Origin: Mucilaginibacter sp. PAMC 26640
Lineage (GTDB): Bacteria > Bacteroidota > Bacteroidia > Sphingobacteriales > Sphingobacteriaceae
Length of the DNA: 64,000 nt
Reading direction: 5' to 3'
Assembly: GCA_001596135.1 (NCBI GenBank)
Contig: CP014773.1
Location: 4,340,001-4,404,000, forward strand
In this document: one piece after another, positions 16,050-24,701 of the stretch
Numbering within the stretch: position 1 is the first letter of the stretch
Layout of the letters: each line of letters begins with the position of its first letter
Notes under the pieces: generated by a model
What the model saw: the letters and a program-made list of their open reading frames with translations, nothing else
What the model was told of the DNA's origin: nothing
Database searches by the model: none
Translations under genes and position numbers: made by a program

Positions 16050-16701
16050 GGTTTCAAGAGGATATCAGCCAGCAGCTTGTTTATCTCACCGGCACTGTCG
16101 AACATCATGATGTGGGTGCCGCCTTTTATAATTGCAGTAGGATTTATTATTTTTTCAAATGGGAAAACCAAGTCTTTGTCTCCAATGATATGATACAAAT
16201 TTGGAATATCTTCCATATTGTCGAAATGAAGCGCAGCACCCATTGACCATTTTAAAAATACAGGCGAAGAATTGCTGAGCATACTTTTAAATAAAGCCAG
16301 ATCTTCGGGTTGCATTTTACCAAAGATCAATTTTATTAAAGAGCCAACGCCAGTCAATACCTTTTTAGGTATAGCTTTATATATCGGTATAGTTTTAAAA
16401 AACTTAAAGTAAGCCGGAGCTTCCGTGATTTTTTAATGCTGGAAATTAAAATCACCTTAACTAATTTAACCTGCTTCGCTATCTCTACCGCTATCATTCC
16501 TCCTAATGAATTACCAATCACCACATCCCCCGGTTGAATATGGAAATAAAGAATTAACTTGGTAGCGTACGTAGCCAAGCTATCGGTTTGAGCGGGGCTT
16601 ATCCAATCCATGGCAATGCCATCAAACCCCACAGGTAATACAATATTTTTATAAAGGCGGCTATCAGCACCCATTCCGGATAGCAAAAACACCCTGGCCA
16701 T
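16046..16701 (-). pseudogene. alpha/beta hydrolase interrupted by a single frameshift
   Basis: The reading frame starting at 16701 (MARVFLLSGMGADSRLY, nucleophile elbow GNSLGGM) runs as normal to ISSIKK and then turns into unrelated residues and a stop at 16354. From 16357 leftward another frame supplies the rest (GSLIKLIFGKM, GDKDLVFPFEK, GGTHIMMFD with the Asp and His of the triad). Reading the second frame from just after the A6 run at 16429-16434 gives EAPAYFKFFKTIPIYKAIPK, a perfect continuation. One base is missing: an A7 run would restore a single protein of about 218 residues. This may be a real inactivating deletion, phase variation, transcriptional slippage or a homopolymer sequencing error. 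Confidence 0.75.
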
Positions 16702-17177
16702 TAAAACCTGATGAGTTTTACAATTTCTTCCAGGTACAGCGCATCTATTTCGTCGAATTTGCTCAGCTCATCTGCATCCGCGTCTAACACGGCAACAACG
16801 GAATCCTTGTCCCAAACAGGCACAACCACTTCAGATTTGGCTTGACTGCTGCAAGCTATATGACCCGGGAAAAGATCAACATCTGGTATAATTAAGGTTC
16901 TTTCCTGATCCCAGGCCGAACCGCAAACGCCTTTACCTTTGGCAATACGGGTACATGCAACCGGGCCTTGAAAGGGGCCCAACACTAATTGATTTTCCTT
17001 CACTAAGTAAAAACCTACCCAAAACCATTTAAATTGTTCTTTAAGTGCGGCGCATACATTAGCAAGGTTAGCTACCAAATCGGTTTCGCCATGCAGTAAA
17101 GCCTCAATTTGTGGTATCAATGACCGGTATTGATCGACCTTATCCTCCGATACGATAATATTTAAGTCTTCTGCCAT
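16701..17177 (-). CDS. msrC: GAF-domain free methionine-(R)-sulfoxide reductase
   Basis: 158 residues from the ATG at 17177. The GAF domain matches fRMsr: FWVGFYLVKENQLVLGPFQG, then the three redox cysteines Cys75 (VACTRI), Cys85 (GVCGSA) and Cys109 (HIACSSQ), then SEVVVPVWD and AVLDADADELSKFDE. The enzyme reduces free methionine-R-sulfoxide to methionine with thioredoxin. The stop shares its last base with the start of the downstream hydrolase pseudogene, so hydrolase, glycosylase and msrC look like one leftward unit. It is divergent from the membrane protein gene at 17215. Confidence 0.92.
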   Translation of the reverse strand: MAEDLNIIVSEDKVDQYRSLIPQIEALLHGETDLVANLANVCAALKEQFKWFWVGFYLVKENQLVLGPFQGPVACTRIAKGKGVCGSAWDQERTLIIPDVDLFPGHIACSSQAKSEVVVPVWDKDSVVAVLDADADELSKFDEIDALYLEEIVKLIRF

Positions 17178-17191
17178 GACTATTAATCTTT

Positions 17192-17199
17192 TATATTTG
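17192..17199 (+). promoter_or_regulatory. -7 element of the membrane protein gene at 17215
   Basis: TATATTTG, a full TAnnTTTG match 16 bp upstream of the ATG at 17215. It favours that start over the ATG at 17176, which lies upstream of the expected transcript start. Confidence 0.55.
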
Positions 17200-17214
17200 A
17201 GCAAAATTAATGCA

Positions 17215-17829
17215 ATGCCCGCAATACTAAAGCAACGAAACTTTTTTATTACCAAAAAATTTCAAATCACCGGTAATTCACTAAAGGTTACGGTAAAGAG
17301 GCCATTCAACTACACTGAGGATGAGTTCACCTTCGAAGAGATTATACCAAAGACTAACCTGAAAATAAATACTAGTCTACTTACAGTCGTGCCTTCCGTA
17401 TTTTTCTTTTTGGGCACTATCATTACTACCATTTCGTACCTAAGCCACGATAAAGATGCTTCCTCAACTGCTGATATTATCACCTACGCCGTGCTTACTG
17501 TTTTGTTCTTTATTTACGCCGGTTTAAGACGCGAGCGGACCATCAATTTAATGTTAGTCGACAGGAGGTCATTGGCCTTCTATCAGCATTCACCAAAACA
17601 GGCCTACGTTTTAGCATTTATAGCGCAGATCAAAAAAGAGCAAAAAACTTATCTATTGAACCGCTATGCCAGGCCAGACCCTTTCGTTTCGCCTGAACAG
17701 ATGGCCAGTAATCTGAACTGGTTATTTGACAAAGAGATCATCGACACCAAAGAACTTGAACGGCTCAGAAACAGCCTGTTATTTAAGCCCGCTGATCTGA
17801 CGGTTGGCTTCCATTTTAATCAAAACTAA
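17215..17829 (+). CDS. two-helix membrane protein of unknown function
   Basis: 204 residues from the ATG at 17215. An N-terminal beta-rich part (FFITKKFQITGNSLKVTVKR) is followed by two close membrane helices at about residues 60-78 and 86-105 and a charged C-terminal half without membrane segments (AQIKKEQKTYLLNRYARPDP). No family was recognised. It is followed without a gap by the CrtA-like gene, so they are probably cotranscribed. Confidence 0.7.
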   Translation: MPAILKQRNFFITKKFQITGNSLKVTVKRPFNYTEDEFTFEEIIPKTNLKINTSLLTVVPSVFFFLGTIITTISYLSHDKDASSTADIITYAVLTVLFFIYAGLRRERTINLMLVDRRSLAFYQHSPKQAYVLAFIAQIKKEQKTYLLNRYARPDPFVSPEQMASNLNWLFDKEIIDTKELERLRNSLLFKPADLTVGFHFNQN

Positions 17830-18528
17830 TTGATCGTTACACTCACTATTATCCGCTATCGTAAAGCACTCGTGCCATTTGCACTATTGGCTATGGCTGT
17901 TCATCGACTTCCTATGGCGCTACAGCAAGGATGCACCTTTTGGAAACTATTGGGAAGCGGCCGTAATGGCACTTTTGACTTGCAACCCGACTGGCAGCAA
18001 TGGGGTTTGCTAGCTTGTTGGGATACGCGGGAAGATTATGAACGCTTTAGCCAACAATCTTTCGTGAGCAAATGGTGGCGCGCACTTGGCAGTGAACAAT
18101 GGACGGCGGTATGCAAGCCAATAGCCAGTCATGGTAAATGGGACGGTAAAGAGCCATTTGGAAAGCCCGATGCAGAAGCGACCAGCGGACCTGTCGCAGT
18201 GCTTACCCGTGCAACTATCAAGATCAGCAGATTGAAGAACTTCTGGAGCCATGTTGATGAAGTAGCAGAATTGATGACCGTAGCACCGGGCTATATCACC
18301 TCTATTGGTGTAGGCGAAGCACCGGTGTACCGCCAGGCCACTTTTTCAGTTTGGGAAAGTATGGAACAAATGAAAGCATTTGCGTACGGCAGTAAACAAC
18401 ACGCCGAGGTAATTAAAAAAACACGAAGTGAAGGGTGGTACAGCGAGGAGCTATTCGCGCGGTTCAGCATCTTAGAAAGCCACGGAACCATAAATGGCAG
18501 AGAACCTTTAGCAGGCAAAATTCAATAA
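17830..18528 (+). CDS. spheroidene monooxygenase (CrtA)-like protein
   Basis: 232 residues with a TTG start immediately after the TAA of the preceding gene; the first ATG would cut off the conserved beginning VTLTIIRYR. The family blocks are FWKLLGSGRNGTFDLQPDW, WGLLACWDTREDY and the C-terminal TRSEGWYSEELFARF. CrtA-like proteins are heme-linked oxygenases acting on carotenoids, but many homologues in non-phototrophs have no proven role. No other carotenoid gene is in the window, so involvement in pigment synthesis is inference only. Confidence 0.78.
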   Translation: MIVTLTIIRYRKALVPFALLAMAVHRLPMALQQGCTFWKLLGSGRNGTFDLQPDWQQWGLLACWDTREDYERFSQQSFVSKWWRALGSEQWTAVCKPIASHGKWDGKEPFGKPDAEATSGPVAVLTRATIKISRLKNFWSHVDEVAELMTVAPGYITSIGVGEAPVYRQATFSVWESMEQMKAFAYGSKQHAEVIKKTRSEGWYSEELFARFSILESHGTINGREPLAGKIQ

Positions 18529-18598
18529 GGCTCCGAAAACTGCAATAGGATCAAAGTACGATCTGATGTGATAAATTAAAAAATAATCCAACACACAA

Positions 18599-18847
18599 AT
18601 GAGAATTATAGCAGAACTCCCCCATCCGGAATTTAAGATTTCCATCCTCAATATGAACCAAAAATTTATTGTAAAGATAGAAAGGGGCACCCTTGAACAG
18701 AGTTATAAAATCCCGGAGATGGACCTCACCGATGGGGTGAATAGTGTATTTGAATTACTTGATGAAGATTTTTTAAAGACAGTATCAGCCCGTTTTTTAG
18801 AAATGGGTAAAGATTACAAAGACGCTTTTTACAGGTATAACTATTAG
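18599..18847 (+). CDS. conserved small protein, 82 residues
   Basis: MRIIAELPHPEFKISILNMN followed by KFIVKIERGTLEQSYKIPEM and an acidic helical end. No signal peptide, no membrane segment. This compact protein is of a type I recall as widespread and uncharacterised in Bacteroidota. It stands alone between the CrtA-like gene and a gene-free stretch. Function unknown. Confidence 0.75.
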   Translation: MRIIAELPHPEFKISILNMNQKFIVKIERGTLEQSYKIPEMDLTDGVNSVFELLDEDFLKTVSARFLEMGKDYKDAFYRYNY

Positions 18848-19236
18848 CTACAAATATTTGAAAATTAGATAGTTAAGATTACCACCAAGTCTTTTCAGAA
18901 TTAAATTTGGCAAAACACGTTATATCAAACATAAACGTAGTCCTCTATATATCATATTACTTTATAAAACCATCATAAATTATTGATTAATAAGCGATTA
19001 TAAAAGTTTATAAAATTTAATTTGGAAGCCTAATTGGCCAAATTAATGGGAGGTATGGTCAAAAACTAATGCTTTAGTCCAAGTTTGCTAAGTATCAATC
19101 AATACCAATTAAAAAGGAAATAGTTGAATCTCGAGTTTCGTTTTTAACGCTAAGGGCGGCGCTTCTCAATTTGAGAAATTTTAGGTTTTTGAAAGGTAAA
19201 ACCGAATTAACGATGGCGTCCCCTACCTAACCAATA
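18848..19236. other. gene-free stretch, 389 bp
   Basis: AT-rich; only short unlikely frames on either strand. A small dyad TCTCAATTTGAGA lies near 19163-19175. No tRNA, riboswitch or clear terminator was recognised, although transcripts from both sides converge here. Confidence 0.5.
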
Positions 19237-20322
19237 CTAACTTGCCTCTGCCAGCTTTTCATTTTCAAGAAGTTTAAGCAGCGCTTTTTCAGCAAGGTTT
19301 AATTCGGAAGATTTGATATCCTTGCTTTCATCCAGTTCGGCTATATATTTGAAAATTGTACCCTCTTCATAACTCTTTATTACGGTGGGGTGCACATAGT
19401 ATTTTTTGCATACGGTACGGGTGTTACCAAGGTTTATCGCTACCTCATCCAACACACTAACTATCTTCTTCCGGCATTCCGTAATGGTATCAAACTCCCC
19501 TGCTTCCTTAAAAGCATACAGCGCACTTACGCTTCCCGCCCAGGTCCGGAAATCCTTTGCAGTAAAATCTTCTCCGGTTATATCTTTCAAATAATTATTG
19601 ATATCGCCGGAGCCGATGGTACAGCGGCTTCCATCTGCATTGTAATATTGAAAAAGCTCCTTACCGGGAATATCCCTGCATTGCTTTACTAATTTGGCTA
19701 ATTTTTTACTTTGCAAAGCCACTTTATGAAACACGCCTTTTTTACCTTTAAATTCAAAATTGATCTTGGATCCATCAATTTCTACGTGCTTGTCAAGCAA
19801 TGTGGTCAGTCCAAAAGAGCCGTAAAGTTTTTTATAGGATTCATTACCAACGCGGATGCTGGTCAGTTCCATCAATCGCACAACTAACGCCACCACCTTA
19901 TCATGCCCAAGGTCATGTTTCGCCAGGTCATGGTCTACCTGCGCGCGAATGGCCGGCAAATGCGCAGCAAAAGTTTGCAAGCGGTGATATTTAGATTGGT
20001 TCCGAATTTTGTTCCAATAAGGATGATAGCGGTACTGCTTCCTGCCCGCAGCATCCGTACCTGTAAATTGAAGGTGCCCATTCTCGTGCGGAGATATCCA
20101 TACATTAGTATAGGCTGGTGGTATAACCAGCTGACTGAACCGCTTAACCAGTACTTTATCTTTTACCAATTTCGCGTCGGTATCATAAAAACTCCATCCT
20201 TTTCCCGACTTTTTACGCGTAAAGCCTGGAGCAGAATCAGATACATAACGCAGGCCGACAGCTTTTGCTGTGATCTTGGGGTCGCGGCCGATTTTTTGGA
20301 GCTTTTTAAGGAGGCGGTTCAT
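19237..20322 (-). CDS. DNA topoisomerase IB (poxvirus/eukaryotic type)
   Basis: 361 residues from the ATG at 20322; a longer in-frame reading to 20724 runs into the divergent aldo/keto reductase gene and is spurious. The bacterial TopIB N-terminal domain (GLRYVSDSAPGFTRKKSGKGWSFY cut here to its core, then VIPPAYTNVWISPHENGHLQ) is followed by the catalytic domain with VRLMELTSIRVGNESY, KDFRTWAGSVSALYAF and the active-site Tyr309 in VCKKYYVHPTVI. The enzyme relaxes supercoils through a 3'-phosphotyrosyl intermediate. The first catalytic Arg is in the SIRVGN motif. Monocistronic. Confidence 0.93.
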   Translation of the reverse strand: MNRLLKKLQKIGRDPKITAKAVGLRYVSDSAPGFTRKKSGKGWSFYDTDAKLVKDKVLVKRFSQLVIPPAYTNVWISPHENGHLQFTGTDAAGRKQYRYHPYWNKIRNQSKYHRLQTFAAHLPAIRAQVDHDLAKHDLGHDKVVALVVRLMELTSIRVGNESYKKLYGSFGLTTLLDKHVEIDGSKINFEFKGKKGVFHKVALQSKKLAKLVKQCRDIPGKELFQYYNADGSRCTIGSGDINNYLKDITGEDFTAKDFRTWAGSVSALYAFKEAGEFDTITECRKKIVSVLDEVAINLGNTRTVCKKYYVHPTVIKSYEEGTIFKYIAELDESKDIKSSELNLAEKALLKLLENEKLAEAS

Positions 20323-20422
20323 AATACAATAACACCCGACGATAGCATTAGTTTTAATGACCATTATTTGACCGTTTTGCCATAGCAAAGGCTCAACTTT
20401 ACTTACATAAATCACCACAATT

Positions 20423-21439
20423 ATGAAATACAATTTTTTAGGAAGCACCGGCTTGCTGGTGTCTGAAATTTGTTTTGGCACGATGACTTTTGGAGGCAGC
20501 GGGTATTGGGAGGCCATTGGGAAAGTGCCGCAGGGAGAAGTAAACGACCTGATGAAAACGGTTGTAGAATCTGGCATTAACTTTATAGATACCGCTAACG
20601 TATATTCGTTTGGCCAATCTGAAAAAATGCTGGGCCAATCCATTATCGATCTTAATTTGCGGCGCGACCAGCTTATAATAGCAACAAAAGTGCGCGGCAA
20701 CATGAATGATGGTATCAACAGCATCGGTTTATCCCGTTATCATATTTTCCAATCGGTTAATGATAGCCTGAAACGTTTACAGCTTGACCATATCGACATA
20801 CTTTATGTACATGGTGTTGACAAACGAACACCTGTAGAAGAAACGATGCGGGCATTAAATGATATTATTCTAACTGGAAAAGTACGGTACATAGCGTGCT
20901 GCAACTGGCCTGCCTGGATGGTGATGAAGGCGCAGGGAATTGCCGAAAAGAATGGCTGGAATAAATTTATCGGCTTGCAATATTTTTTTTCGTTATCTGC
21001 CAGAGATATAGAGCGGGAAATTGTTCCTTTAGCTGCCGATCAAAACCTTGCAATCTTTCCATGGAGCCCGCTAGCCGGTGGATTTTTATCCGGGAAGTTT
21101 ACTCGTGAAAATCCAAAACCTGCGGATACGCGCCGTGGCGGCGATTTTGATTTCCCGCCTATTGATAAAGACAAAAGTTATGATATTATAGATGTAATAA
21201 CCGAAGTAGGCAATGCGTATGGTGTTTCAGCGGCACAAGTTGCACTGGCCTGGGTAAGGCAGCAGCCGGGTATAACGAGTACTATTATTGGGGCCAAACG
21301 GATCGATCAGCTTTTGGATAATATCAAGTCGACAGAATTGATCCTCACGCAGGAAGACCTTAATAAAATAGAAGAAATAAATGCGCTGAAAAAAGAGTAT
21401 CCGCAATGGATGGTAGATTACCAGGGAAGAGATAGGTAA
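20423..21439 (+). CDS. aldo/keto reductase
   Basis: 338 residues. It shows the AKR barrel: LVSEICFGTMTFGG at the start, INFIDTANVYSFGQSEKMLG with the catalytic Asp and Tyr, LIIATKVRG with the Lys, LDHIDILYVHGVD with the His, and the NADPH-binding end STIIGAKRIDQLLDN. It belongs to the YajO/voltage-gated-channel-beta-like group (AKR of about 335 residues). Divergent from topoisomerase IB by 100 bp. A strong bidirectional hairpin separates it from the convergent threonine aldolase gene. Substrate unknown. Confidence 0.93.
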   Translation: MKYNFLGSTGLLVSEICFGTMTFGGSGYWEAIGKVPQGEVNDLMKTVVESGINFIDTANVYSFGQSEKMLGQSIIDLNLRRDQLIIATKVRGNMNDGINSIGLSRYHIFQSVNDSLKRLQLDHIDILYVHGVDKRTPVEETMRALNDIILTGKVRYIACCNWPAWMVMKAQGIAEKNGWNKFIGLQYFFSLSARDIEREIVPLAADQNLAIFPWSPLAGGFLSGKFTRENPKPADTRRGGDFDFPPIDKDKSYDIIDVITEVGNAYGVSAAQVALAWVRQQPGITSTIIGAKRIDQLLDNIKSTELILTQEDLNKIEEINALKKEYPQWMVDYQGRDR

Positions 21440-21460
21440 CAAATTTTCGATCTCAAACGA

Positions 21461-21501
21461 AAAGTCCGGAGATATTCGCTAACGCTAAATCTCCGGACTT
21501 T
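21461..21501. terminator. bidirectional terminator between aldo/keto reductase and threonine aldolase
   Basis: AAAGTCCGGAGAT at 21461-21473 pairs perfectly with ATCTCCGGACTTT at 21489-21501, loop 15 nt. It lies between two convergent genes; T-rich sequence follows on the plus side. Confidence 0.85.
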
Positions 21502-21535
21502 CTTATTTATCTGAAGCCGGCTAGTAGCCTTTGTA

Positions 21536-22540
21536 TTAAAGGCTGCTTACAACATACTCAACCTGCTCCGGATGCACATCTAAATGCGTTACAAACCGGA
21601 TGCGGTGGGTATCTGTACTGTTCGCTTTAATTCCAGTGGCTTCGAGTCTGGCCAATACCACTTCAGCGGGCTCTATGGTATCAAACAGAACGATATTGGT
21701 CTCCACCGGTACTACATTGGTCACCCAGTCTTTTTTAAGCAATTCTTCCGCCAGGATTTGTGCGTGCTGATGATCAATCTTTAAACGTTCCACATGATGG
21801 TCCAGCGCAAAAATTCCGGCTGCCGCTAAAAACCCCGCCTGGCGCATTCCTCCACCCAACACCTTCCGTATCCTGCGGGCATATTTAATAGTGGCTTTAT
21901 CAGCCAGTAAAACCGAACCTACAGGCGCACCTAAACCTTTAGAAAGGCAAACAGAAACGCCGTTGAAGTATTTACCATAATCAACAGCAGCATCGCCGGT
22001 ATGCATTAGCGCATTGAATACGCGTGCACCGTCTAAATGCAGTTTTAAGCCTTGCTGGTTACACAACTCAGCAATGGGTTTTATTTGATCCAGGGTGTAA
22101 CAACTACCGCCGCCTTTATTCACAGTATTCTCTAAAACCACCAGGCTGGTATGCGGATAATGGATGTTTTCGGCATTAATCTCAGGCGCAATCATGTCTG
22201 CCGTAAGAATACCCCGATACCCGTTCAGCAACCGGGTAGACACGCCCGAATTAAATGCAATACCTCCACCCTCGTAACGATATACGTGGGCGGTTTGGTC
22301 GGCAATAAGCTCATCCAATGGCTGTGTAAAGCACTTGATAGCTATCTGGTTGGTCATTGTACCCGAAGGGCAAAAAATGGCAGCCTCCATACCAAACATT
22401 GCTGCTGCTTTTTCTTCTAATGCATTTACGGTTTCGTCTTCTCCAAAAACATCATCGCCAACTTTTGCGCTCCACATGGCTTCCAGCATCCCGGCGGTCG
22501 GCTTTGTTACCGTATCGCTGCGCAGATCAACATTTATCAT
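21536..22540 (-). CDS. ltaE: low-specificity L-threonine aldolase
   Basis: 334 residues, normal for the family. It begins INVDLRSDTVTKPTAGMLEAM and shows VGDDVFGEDETVNALEEKAA, FCPSGTMTNQIAI, LHLDGARVFNAL and the PLP lysine in SVCLSKGLGAPVGS. The enzyme splits L-threonine and L-allo-threonine to glycine and acetaldehyde. It is transcribed leftward toward the shared terminator and is divergent from a secreted glycine-rich protein gene 40 bp away. Confidence 0.94.
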   Translation of the reverse strand: MINVDLRSDTVTKPTAGMLEAMWSAKVGDDVFGEDETVNALEEKAAAMFGMEAAIFCPSGTMTNQIAIKCFTQPLDELIADQTAHVYRYEGGGIAFNSGVSTRLLNGYRGILTADMIAPEINAENIHYPHTSLVVLENTVNKGGGSCYTLDQIKPIAELCNQQGLKLHLDGARVFNALMHTGDAAVDYGKYFNGVSVCLSKGLGAPVGSVLLADKATIKYARRIRKVLGGGMRQAGFLAAAGIFALDHHVERLKIDHQHAQILAEELLKKDWVTNVVPVETNIVLFDTIEPAEVVLARLEATGIKANSTDTHRIRFVTHLDVHPEQVEYVVSSL

Positions 22541-22580
22541 ATATTAAACAGGTAAAAAATGCGTTATTTGTATTTTAATT

Positions 22581-23267
22581 ATGCGCCCAATTTTAATCAT
22601 TTTATTTTTCATGCTGGTAGGTGTATCAGCGAAATCACAAAAATGGCAGCCCGGTTACTTTACGGATGTTAGAGGAGCCCGATACAGCGGCTTCATCATT
22701 CCTAACCCGGGTGGCAGCGGCCCGATAAAAAACGAAGGATTTATTGAATTTAAAGATGGCGAAAAGACGGAACCATACAGACTGAGTACCAGCGACCTGC
22801 AATCATTTGTAGTTGGGAAAGATAGTTTTGTGGTAGCGCACGCACCCGGTAACGAAACATGGGCCAAAAAGGATCTTGATTTTGTACAGGTGGTTGTGGA
22901 TTCGGATACCAAACTTTTCGCTACCCGCGGTGCCGGCAGCGGAAGCGGCGGCAGTAAGGTGCACATCTCGCCGGGTGTAGGCCTGAGCACAGGTGGCGGC
23001 TATGGCTCCTCTTACGGCGGCGGACTAGGCATCTCCTTTGGTGGCGGAGGAAACGGTGGCAGCAATAAAGGAAAGGTAACTTACTATTTTGGCAGCAGCA
23101 CAGCCACTATGCAGCATCTCACCAATGAAAATTTTGTTGATATCATGAGCGACATAATGGGCGACGAGCCCGAAGTGGTGGAGCAGATACGCGCTAATAG
23201 ATTTGTATTGGGAAATATTGATAAGCTTATTGCCTATTTTAATAAGGTTAGGGCTTCGCATAAATAG
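22581..23267 (+). CDS. secreted protein with glycine-rich insert, unknown function
   Basis: 228 residues. A signal peptide (MRPILIILFFMLVGVSAKSQ) is followed by a beta-rich domain (WQPGYFTDVRGARYSGFII), then a glycine/serine-rich low-complexity stretch at about residues 116-162 (SYGGGLGISFGGGG), then a helical C-terminus (NFVDIMSDIMGDEPEVVEQI). No family was recognised; the general layout resembles Bacteroidota exported proteins whose N-terminal domain senses or binds cell-wall material. A hairpin follows 2 nt after the stop. Confidence 0.72.
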   Translation: MRPILIILFFMLVGVSAKSQKWQPGYFTDVRGARYSGFIIPNPGGSGPIKNEGFIEFKDGEKTEPYRLSTSDLQSFVVGKDSFVVAHAPGNETWAKKDLDFVQVVVDSDTKLFATRGAGSGSGGSKVHISPGVGLSTGGGYGSSYGGGLGISFGGGGNGGSNKGKVTYYFGSSTATMQHLTNENFVDIMSDIMGDEPEVVEQIRANRFVLGNIDKLIAYFNKVRASHK

Positions 23268-23268
23268 A

Positions 23269-23296
23269 GACCTCATTGCAGTTATTCAATGAGGTC
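23269..23296. terminator. bidirectional terminator hairpin
   Basis: GACCTCATTG at 23269-23278 pairs perfectly with CAATGAGGTC at 23287-23296, loop 8 nt, between two convergent genes. The U-run is weak on both sides. Confidence 0.65.
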
Positions 23297-23311
23297 CCTA
23301 AAATTGTATCT

Positions 23312-23971
23312 TTACTTTCCTAAAACGTAAAATACGGAAAGCCCAAGGCCGTTATTAACCAAATTGGCGTTCACTGAATCACCGTTTGTTTTACCCTGTT
23401 TACCGCTGTCTGTATTGTAGTGGCTGTAATTTAAGTTAGCCAGCATGAGTGATACCCCCAGTTGTTTCACCGGGTATAATAGCAATTCAAGGTTTACACC
23501 TCCATAATAAGTATTGGATTTTCTATCGGAATCATTAATAGAATTTGCACCTGTGCTGGTGCTTTTTACTGAAGAATGGCTGTACCCTAAATATGGCCCG
23601 GTGCGAATCCCTACCCTGTTTTGGTACATAATATATTTTCGTAGAAATATACTGCCGCCAAAACTGTTATCCACCGTTTTGGTTGGGTAATAACCGTCTC
23701 CATTATCTGCTTTATAATAACTGTAGTTTAAGGCAGCCCCCAGGTCGAGCCCATCGGCTACAAAATAACTATAGTTGGGTCCAATAGCCAATGCCGTATA
23801 TTTTTGATCGATGTTGGTTACAGTGTTGTCGAACGGATAAATTGATTTGCCTGATAATGTAGACCTGCTAAATTGCAAGTTGACCCCCACGTTTTGACTA
23901 CCTTTTTCGGTTTGCGCTTGAGCGAACTGGGCGATCGCTAAAATTGCGCCTAGGATAACAAATTTTTTCAT
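23312..23971 (-). CDS. outer-membrane beta-barrel protein
   Basis: 219 residues from the ATG at 23971. Signal peptide MKKFVILGAILAIAQFAQAQ with cleavage after AQA. The mature protein is a run of alternating amphipathic strands with aromatic girdles (YTALAIGPNYSYFVADGLDL, LGAALNYSYYK, VGIRTGPYLGYSH) and ends LGLSVFYVLGK, a typical barrel C-terminus in the OmpW/PorT-like outer-membrane beta-barrel group of Bacteroidota. Monocistronic. Function unknown beyond membrane location. Confidence 0.85.
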   Translation of the reverse strand: MKKFVILGAILAIAQFAQAQTEKGSQNVGVNLQFSRSTLSGKSIYPFDNTVTNIDQKYTALAIGPNYSYFVADGLDLGAALNYSYYKADNGDGYYPTKTVDNSFGGSIFLRKYIMYQNRVGIRTGPYLGYSHSSVKSTSTGANSINDSDRKSNTYYGGVNLELLLYPVKQLGVSLMLANLNYSHYNTDSGKQGKTNGDSVNANLVNNGLGLSVFYVLGK

Positions 23972-24159
23972 ATGATTTTTTGGTTTAAATGAGCAGGTTA
24001 AACGGAACTCATTAACCAATATTTCATTTTTAAACGAGAATTAATTTATATCTTTCAAGACGAAAATCAACGCAATATCAAACAGAAACTATCGTTTTAG
24101 TTGGTTTGTAAATACGCCATAAAAGGCTCTAAATCACCTTTAGCTATACTTATAACCTC

Positions 24160-24687
24160 ATGATGAAAAAATCTATTGCAATTGACATGGATGGCGTACT
24201 TGCCGATGTAGAACAACAATTTTTGAATTGGTACCAGCGAGATTATGATGTGCTTTTTAATAAAGAATACCTGATTGGAAAGGATGAAGCTAACTTGTTC
24301 CCCGAACCAGGAGCTGCTAGAACGTTTGCTACATCTGCCGGTTTTTTCCTTGATATACCGGTGATGGATGGTGCAATTGAGGCGGTTAAAAAGTTAATGG
24401 AGAGCTATGAAATTTACATCGTATCGGCGGCTATGGAGTTCCCGGTAAGTTTAATAGAAAAGCATGAGTGGTTGAAAGTAAACTTCCCATTTATCCACTG
24501 GCGCAACATTATTTTCTGCGGAGATAAAAGCATCATTAACACAGATTACATGATTGATGACCATCTTAAAAACCTGGATAATTTTAAAGGGAAAACAATT
24601 ATGTTCAATGCCTTTCATAACATAAATTATCACCACCACGTACGTGCAAATAACTGGGATGATGTTTTAAAACTACTCTCGACTTAA
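24160..24687 (+). CDS. 5'(3')-deoxyribonucleotidase, NT5C type
   Basis: 175 residues. The HAD nucleophile motif is SIAIDMDGVLADVEQQFLNW, the second motif is IYIVSAAMEFP and the last acidic motif is TDYMIDDHLKNLDNF, all typical of the NT5C/YorS family. These enzymes dephosphorylate deoxynucleoside monophosphates and help balance dNTP pools. Two adjacent ATG codons could each serve as start. The following gene is convergent with 14 bp between stops. Confidence 0.88.
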   Translation: MMKKSIAIDMDGVLADVEQQFLNWYQRDYDVLFNKEYLIGKDEANLFPEPGAARTFATSAGFFLDIPVMDGAIEAVKKLMESYEIYIVSAAMEFPVSLIEKHEWLKVNFPFIHWRNIIFCGDKSIINTDYMIDDHLKNLDNFKGKTIMFNAFHNINYHHHVRANNWDDVLKLLST

Positions 24688-24701
24688 ATTGAGTAGGGTA
24701 T

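Noticed and set aside
16425..16440. Programmed -1 ribosomal frameshift in the hydrolase
   Set aside because: The zero-frame codons ATT AAA AAA TCA do not give an X XXY YYZ heptamer and no downstream pseudoknot was evident; a base deletion in the A-run is simpler.
20323..20724. 134-residue N-terminal extension of topoisomerase IB
   Set aside because: It runs into the divergent aldo/keto reductase gene and does not resemble the family; the ATG at 20322 gives the normal length.
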